NCBI GenBank assembly: GCA_955652255.1
Contig: CATPAW010000214.1
Span: forward strand, 1 to 9,317
Direction of reading: 5' to 3'
DNA from: an uncultured Chthoniobacterales bacterium
GTDB taxonomy: Bacteria; Verrucomicrobiota; Verrucomicrobiia; Chthoniobacterales; UBA10450
Length of the DNA: 9,317 bases
Below are positions 6,580 through 9,317 of the stretch, piece after piece. Each line of letters opens with the position of its first letter. Within the stretch, counting starts at the first letter, position 1. Under the pieces are notes generated by a model that worked only from the letters and a program-made list of their open reading frames with translations, did no database searches and was not told where the DNA came from. A program made the translations under genes and the position numbers.

Positions 6580-7071
6580 ATGAAAACAAAACCGTTAGTC
6601 CTGTTCGGTAGTTTCGCTTTGCTTTCATTCACGATCGTCTGTCCGGCCCCGGCGGCGGACACGAAGATCGAACAAGCTCTTCGCGACCTCGATGCCCAAT
6701 GGTCAGCGGCGGCGGGAGCCAAGGATCTCGACAAGACGGTCTCGTACTACTCAACGGACGCCATCGTAATGCCGCCGAATGCTGCGAGCGCAACGACGAA
6801 GGAAGCGATTCGGAAGGTGTGGCAAGATTTGCTTGCGAGCCCCGGTCTCGTTGTGAGTTGGAAGGCGACGAAGGTCGAAGTGGCCAAGTCCGGCGACCTG
6901 GCCTGCTTGAGCGGCACGTATGAACTGACCATGAACGACGCCAGCGGCAAGCCGGTCAACGACCGCGGCAAATACGCCGAGGTTTGGGAAAAGCAGGCCG
7001 GCGGGAAGTGGAAGTGCGGGACCGATATCTGGAATTCCGATCTTTCGGTTGTGCCCGCCGAGAAAAAGTAG
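6580..7071 (+). CDS. Exported NTF2-like / DUF4440 (SnoaL-like) protein
   Basis: This 163-residue protein has an N-terminal signal peptide (MKTKPLVLFG onwards, hydrophobic to about residue 20). Cleavage is likely around Ala25-Ala26, before DTKIEQ. The mature part follows the DUF4440/SnoaL-like cone fold: a first helix IEQALRDLDAQWSAAAGAKD (30-49), DKTVSYYSTDAIVMPPNA (51-68), TTKEAIRKVWQDLLA (72-86), and strands ending GKYAEVWEKQAGGKWKCGTD (130-149). Family members are often isomerases, cyclases or ligand-binding proteins. This one is probably periplasmic and its substrate is unknown. I set the start at 6580 rather than the in-frame ATG at 6496, because the signal peptide begins exactly there and the 28 residues upstream have no family character. 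It is divergent from the exported-protein gene at 5944-6411 across a gap of about 170 bp. Confidence 0.83.
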   Translation: MKTKPLVLFGSFALLSFTIVCPAPAADTKIEQALRDLDAQWSAAAGAKDLDKTVSYYSTDAIVMPPNAASATTKEAIRKVWQDLLASPGLVVSWKATKVEVAKSGDLACLSGTYELTMNDASGKPVNDRGKYAEVWEKQAGGKWKCGTDIWNSDLSVVPAEKK

Positions 7072-7124
7072 GAAACCGCTGGCGGCCGGAATCGTTTACT
7101 AAAATTCACGGCCGTTGTCGACAA

Positions 7125-7649
7125 ATGCCAATCACCGCCTTCAACAGTTTCACCGACGGCCTCGATCCGAATCGAAGGAGTCGCGAACACTTCATTACTA
7201 ACATCAACCTGGAAGATGACCGTCTCTGGGTGCCTTACGCGAATGGTGTCTGGTTCCAGCCCTGCTCCTTTAACGTCACATCTGGAGGATTCAGCGTCGT
7301 TCTGAAAGGTCTCCCCGGCGCTATGGTGGGAACTCACTACCATGTTGGCACCGTTCATGGCTATACGATGCGTGGTCACTGGCGATACCTGGAGCATGAC
7401 TGGATTGCAAAACCCGGAACATACATTTATGAACCCGCCGGCGAGGCTCACACGCTGGTGATCACCGATGATTCACCAGAGCCGATGGTCACTCTGTTCG
7501 TGGTTGCAGGCGGGCTCATCTATCTGGACAAAGCGGTGAATGGTGGCTTTGCTGCCTATGAGGATGGATTCACTCTTCTCGAGCTGACGCGGAAGTACTA
7601 TCGCGAAATCGGTCTGGATGTGCGCCAGCTGGACCTGCTCGTGCGCTGA
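7125..7649 (+). CDS. Cupin, 2,4'-dihydroxyacetophenone dioxygenase-like
   Basis: This 174-residue single-domain cupin resembles 2,4'-dihydroxyacetophenone dioxygenase (DAD), a non-haem iron enzyme that cleaves an aliphatic C-C bond in hydroxyacetophenones. Diagnostic segments are LWVPYANGVWFQPCSFN (34-50), GTHYHVGTVHGYTMRGHWRY (69-88), LEHDWIAKPGTYIYEPAGEA (89-108) followed by HTLV (109-112), and the C-terminal FTLLELTRKYYREIGLD (149-165). His71, His73 and His109 are spaced as the three iron-ligand histidines I recall for the Alcaligenes enzyme (76, 78, 114). The fold therefore looks metal-competent; Glu90 in YLEHDW is also conserved. The substrate may differ from the named one. The start at 7125 is chosen because the region from 6984 overlaps the previous gene and has no cupin character. 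No strong Shine-Dalgarno is visible. The next gene starts 13 nt after the stop, suggesting cotranscription. Confidence 0.82.
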   Translation: MPITAFNSFTDGLDPNRRSREHFITNINLEDDRLWVPYANGVWFQPCSFNVTSGGFSVVLKGLPGAMVGTHYHVGTVHGYTMRGHWRYLEHDWIAKPGTYIYEPAGEAHTLVITDDSPEPMVTLFVVAGGLIYLDKAVNGGFAAYEDGFTLLELTRKYYREIGLDVRQLDLLVR

Positions 7650-7662
7650 TTCAGCGATTAGG

Positions 7663-8067
7663 ATGACGCTCACCGAGTTAAACAAGTTCGCGAACCGTTA
7701 TGCGACGGCGTGGTGTAGCCAAAATCCTGAGAGTGTGGCGGCGTTCTTCGCCGAGAACGGTTCGCTCAGCGTCAACGACGGACCGCCTGCCGTCGGACGA
7801 GCCGCGATTGCTGAGGTGGCGCGAGGTTTCATGCGCGATTTTCCGGATTTGGTCGTGACCATGGATGATGTGGCGCATGATTCGGACGGAAGGAAGTTCC
7901 ATTGGACATTAACCGGAACCAACACCGGACCGGGCGGCACAGGAAAGCGCGTTCGAATCAGCGGATACGAACTTTGGAAGATCGACAACGATGGACTCAT
8001 CGCAGAATCAAAAGGCCACTTTGACGCCGCGGAGTACGAACGTGAGCTCAAGCACGGACTCGAGTAG
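7663..8067 (+). CDS. SnoaL/NTF2-like protein (cytosolic)
   Basis: This 134-residue protein has the NTF2-like/SnoaL-like pattern: MTLTELNKFANRYATAWCSQ, then PESVAAFFAENGSLSVNDG (22-40), VGRAAIAEVARGFMRDFPD (44-62), the core segment HWTLTGTNTGPGGTGKRVRI (80-99), SGYELWKIDNDGLIAESKGH (100-119), and FDAAEYEREL (120-129). Relatives include polyketide cyclases, epoxide hydrolases and ketosteroid isomerases. DFPDLVV-type sequences with a GTGKRV segment are typical of the 'ester cyclase/nuclear transport factor 2' annotations. There is no signal peptide. The ATG at 7663 lies 13 nt after the cupin stop, so the pair may share a pathway. The 3' end overlaps the convergent minus-strand gene (8048-8341) by 20 bp. 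Confidence 0.82.
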   Translation: MTLTELNKFANRYATAWCSQNPESVAAFFAENGSLSVNDGPPAVGRAAIAEVARGFMRDFPDLVVTMDDVAHDSDGRKFHWTLTGTNTGPGGTGKRVRISGYELWKIDNDGLIAESKGHFDAAEYERELKHGLE

Positions 8068-8341
8068 AAAATCCGTGCGCCGTACTTCCAGTAATGTATC
8101 CGCGGTCCCGGCAGTCCAACCATCGCTTGTTTACAACCGTGGAATCCGGCCAATGAGGATATCCACGCAAATGAAACCGCGCTGGAAATAACAGAAAACA
8201 TGCAGCCACAATTTCTTCCGTATTGATCTCATTCTTCATTTCGGCGAGTACGTATACGGCGTACATCACTAAATCGTTGAGCGAGACATCTCGATAACGC
8301 TCGGGCTCAAATGGCTGCAATTTCGTGTCCGCTAATTCCAT
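8048..8341 (-). CDS. Short winged-helix-like protein, third gene of the toxin-antitoxin operon, probably C-truncated
   Basis: This is a 97-residue protein of unrecognised function. Its sequence is soluble and helical: NDLVMYAVYVLAEM (22-35), INTEEIVAACFLLFPARFHL (39-58), the conspicuous RGYPHWPDSTVVNKRWLDCR (59-78), then DRGYITGSTAHGF (79-91). This reads like a winged-helix core, with a recognition helix around DSTVVNKRWLD and a wing at GYITGSTAHGF. Related proteins, as far as I recall, continue past the wing. Here the sequence changes character after GF (STRVRA-stop), inside the last 20 bp shared with the convergent SnoaL gene. Truncation by a rearrangement or indel near 8048-8070 is therefore likely. 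The start ATG at 8341 is 13 nt after the PIN-domain gene's stop, which suggests cotranscription with the toxin. A modest coding probability follows from the family-like GYPHWPDS motif and operon spacing; no good Shine-Dalgarno is seen. Confidence 0.65.
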   Translation of the reverse strand: MELADTKLQPFEPERYRDVSLNDLVMYAVYVLAEMKNEINTEEIVAACFLLFPARFHLRGYPHWPDSTVVNKRWLDCRDRGYITGSTAHGFSTRVRA

Positions 8342-8354
8342 AATGTTCAGTTGC

Positions 8355-8765
8355 TTATTTCAACCATCTGATCTTCTTCAATTCGGTCTCGACGACCTTG
8401 AACTCGGAATCCCCAGTGACGAGTTCAGCGTTTCTTGTCTTAGCTAAGGCAGCGGCAAAACAGTCTGCGTACGACATTTTCCTCGTTGCTTTGAAAACCG
8501 CAGCTTGACGCACAAGTTCCAAGTCACGCGTGTCTACCGGTACGAGCTCAATTTGCATCCCGGCGATTTCATGAGCTTTAGCCTCAGCCATTTCTTGCGA
8601 TGCGCCGCGAAGGATCGAGTAGTAAATCTCTCCCCAATTCACGACGCTCATCAAGAGCTTCGGACTTCCGCTCTCGGCTTTGATAAGAATTTTTTCGACC
8701 TCTTCCGCACCCGGCTCATCGTTAAACAAGACCATCAGCGCGTGAGCATCCAAAACCATCGTCAT
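8355..8765 (-). CDS. PIN-domain ribonuclease toxin (VapC-like)
   Basis: This 136-residue PIN-domain protein is predicted to be the Mg2+-dependent RNase toxin of a type II toxin-antitoxin pair. All four acidic active-site positions are visible: Asp6 in MVLDAHAL, Glu46 in VNWGEIYY, Asp101 in MSYADCFAAALA and Asp119 in LVTGDSEF. Length is normal for VapC proteins and the active site appears intact. The start ATG (8765) is one base after the antitoxin's stop (TGA-T-ATG), the usual tight coupling of antitoxin first, toxin second. An alternative ATG two codons in (8759) would change only MT. The target RNA cannot be inferred. Base composition of this region is visibly more AT-rich than the lysine genes, consistent with a mobile module. 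Confidence 0.92.
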   Translation of the reverse strand: MTMVLDAHALMVLFNDEPGAEEVEKILIKAESGSPKLLMSVVNWGEIYYSILRGASQEMAEAKAHEIAGMQIELVPVDTRDLELVRQAAVFKATRKMSYADCFAAALAKTRNAELVTGDSEFKVVETELKKIRWLK

Positions 8766-8766
8766 A

Positions 8767-9006
8767 TCAAAGTTCCCGTTCGCGCTTCCGTTCGGACATG
8801 AATACGTCCATTGCCTTTGTGCCTTTGAGGGATCCTCGCAGACGGCGATAATGCTGAGCCGTAAGCGGTTTTAGCACGATGTGGTCATTGTGTTTGTATA
8901 CGACGGCACGCGTTCCCTCGTTGATTTCGAAATCTTTGCGAAGCCATCGGGGAATCACGACCTGCCCTTTCACAGTGAACATCACAGTGTCGATTTTCTG
9001 ATCCAT
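8767..9006 (-). CDS. AbrB/MazE-family antitoxin
   Basis: This 79-residue antitoxin is partner to the downstream PIN toxin. The N-terminal half is a swapped-hairpin AbrB-type DNA-binding domain: VMFTVKGQVVIPRWLRKDF (8-26), EINEGTRAVVYKHNDHIVLK (27-46). The motif KGQVVIP with a following R-LRK is the family hallmark. The C-terminal half (LRGSLKGTKAMDVFMSERKR, 56-75) is charged and probably wraps the toxin. I chose the ATG at 9006, since the AbrB domain normally starts within about 10 residues of the N-terminus. An in-frame ATG at 9072 would add 22 residues without family character. Neither start has a strong Shine-Dalgarno. Such antitoxins usually repress their own operon, and a candidate inverted repeat lies at 9096-9111. 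Confidence 0.87.
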   Translation of the reverse strand: MDQKIDTVMFTVKGQVVIPRWLRKDFEINEGTRAVVYKHNDHIVLKPLTAQHYRRLRGSLKGTKAMDVFMSERKREREL

Positions 9007-9095
9007 GAACTGGCGTACTCGGCAATGGCTTGGCCACGTCGAGCGTGGAATCGCTTCTCCCACTCGCTCCATTCAGTGTCCGGCGTTTAATGAAT

Positions 9096-9111
9096 TCCCT
9101 CCAAAGAGGGA
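9096..9111. promoter_or_regulatory. Inverted repeat upstream of the antitoxin, possible operator
   Basis: TCCCTC (9096-9101) and GAGGGA (9106-9111) form a perfect 6-bp inverted repeat around CAAA. It lies in the divergent gap between the antitoxin gene (minus strand) and the exported-protein gene starting at 9161. On the minus strand a weak -35-like TTGCGA (9118-9113) sits directly before it and AT-rich ATTCATTAAA directly after, so it could lie between promoter elements. That is the usual place for an autorepression site. The promoter match is poor and this is an inference from position. Confidence 0.35.
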
Positions 9112-9160
9112 CTCGCAATTCTTTCTTGCTGTCGTTAATCCTTAAGCAGGAACGAAAATT

Positions 9161-9317
9161 ATGAAGACATATAACTACAGTAGCCGCAACGCCCTCATTC
9201 TGATGACCACGTGCCTTTTGTTTCTTATTACATATCCCGCTAGTCAGGCGATGAGCTCCGACGCTGCTCGTTTAATCGTACGGCAGCAACCTGATGAGGG
9301 TGCGGCTCGTTTAATCG
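9161..9317 (+). CDS. Exported protein, N-terminal part (3' end outside window)
   Basis: Only the first 52 codons are in the window. The ATG at 9161 has a good Shine-Dalgarno, AGGAA at 9148-9152, 8 nt upstream. The translation begins MKTYNYSSRN, followed by a hydrophobic core ALILMTTCLLFLITY (11-25) and PASQA (26-30): a textbook signal peptide, probably cut after Ala30. The mature part starts MSSDAARLIVRQQPDEGAAR and then LI at the window edge. AARLI appears twice, 13 residues apart. The function is not recognisable from this stub, and the full gene must be read from flanking sequence. Confidence 0.72.
   Translation, partial: MKTYNYSSRNALILMTTCLLFLITYPASQAMSSDAARLIVRQQPDEGAARLI
9266..9317 (+). 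repeat. Start of a possible 39-bp tandem repeat
   Basis: The 13-mer GCTCGTTTAATCG occurs at 9266-9278 and again at 9305-9317, exactly 39 bp (13 codons) apart and in the reading frame of the exported protein. The preceding alanine codons also correspond (GCT at 9263, GCG at 9302). The window ends inside the second copy, so whether this is a longer array cannot be seen. Confidence 0.5.

Noticed and set aside
6546..6580. TTGACG before the exported NTF2-like gene as a -35 box
   Set aside because: No acceptable -10 at 16-18 bp and it lies too close to the chosen start codon.
6747..7451. 234-aa open frame on the minus strand
   Set aside because: It overlaps both the NTF2-like and the cupin genes in antisense and shows no domain; those two genes have clear family motifs.

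Overview
The window looks like chromosomal DNA from a moderately GC-rich, soil-type heterotroph. My best guess is Verrucomicrobiota (Chthoniobacterales / Udaeobacter-like). That rests on the overall style of the proteins and on the compound hairpin repeats between genes. It is an inference; no rRNA or other phylogenetic marker is present. No tRNA, rRNA, CRISPR array or insertion sequence was seen.

Left region (1-3840, + strand): three catabolic genes in a row. First is the C-terminal part of an acyl-CoA dehydrogenase cut by the window edge. Then come L-lysine 6-aminotransferase (lat) and an ALDH7/antiquitin-type dehydrogenase (pcd/amaB-like). Lat and the dehydrogenase together convert L-lysine to L-2-aminoadipate through aminoadipate semialdehyde / piperideine-6-carboxylate. 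The two gaps between these genes are filled with compound inverted repeats: a three-stem, cloverleaf-like element at 686-740, a single hairpin at 2193-2210 and a second two-hairpin element at 2218-2282. The last ends 10 nt before the dehydrogenase start codon.

Middle region (3848-6411): a complete MmgE/PrpD-family gene runs convergently into the dehydrogenase, with only 7 bp between stop codons. Next to its start is a decayed TPR-protein remnant (5319-5875) with a readable one-base deletion near 5490. A hairpin and a degenerate 7-bp tandem repeat follow, then a small exported protein on the minus strand.

Right-centre region (6580-8067, + strand): an exported NTF2-like/DUF4440 protein, a cupin resembling 2,4'-dihydroxyacetophenone dioxygenase with its three metal-ligand histidines, and a cytosolic SnoaL/NTF2-like protein 13 nt after the cupin.

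Right region (8048-9317): visibly more AT-rich. A minus-strand three-gene set reads AbrB-type antitoxin, PIN-domain (VapC-like) toxin, then a short winged-helix-like protein whose C-terminus looks cut off where it overlaps the SnoaL gene. A 6-bp inverted repeat lies in the divergent gap upstream of the antitoxin. At the right edge begins an exported protein with a good Shine-Dalgarno and the start of a possible 39-bp (13-residue) tandem repeat.

No clearly new multi-gene system is evident. The best leads are the compound hairpin elements flanking the lysine genes, the third gene of the toxin-antitoxin operon, and the cupin/NTF2-like cluster.
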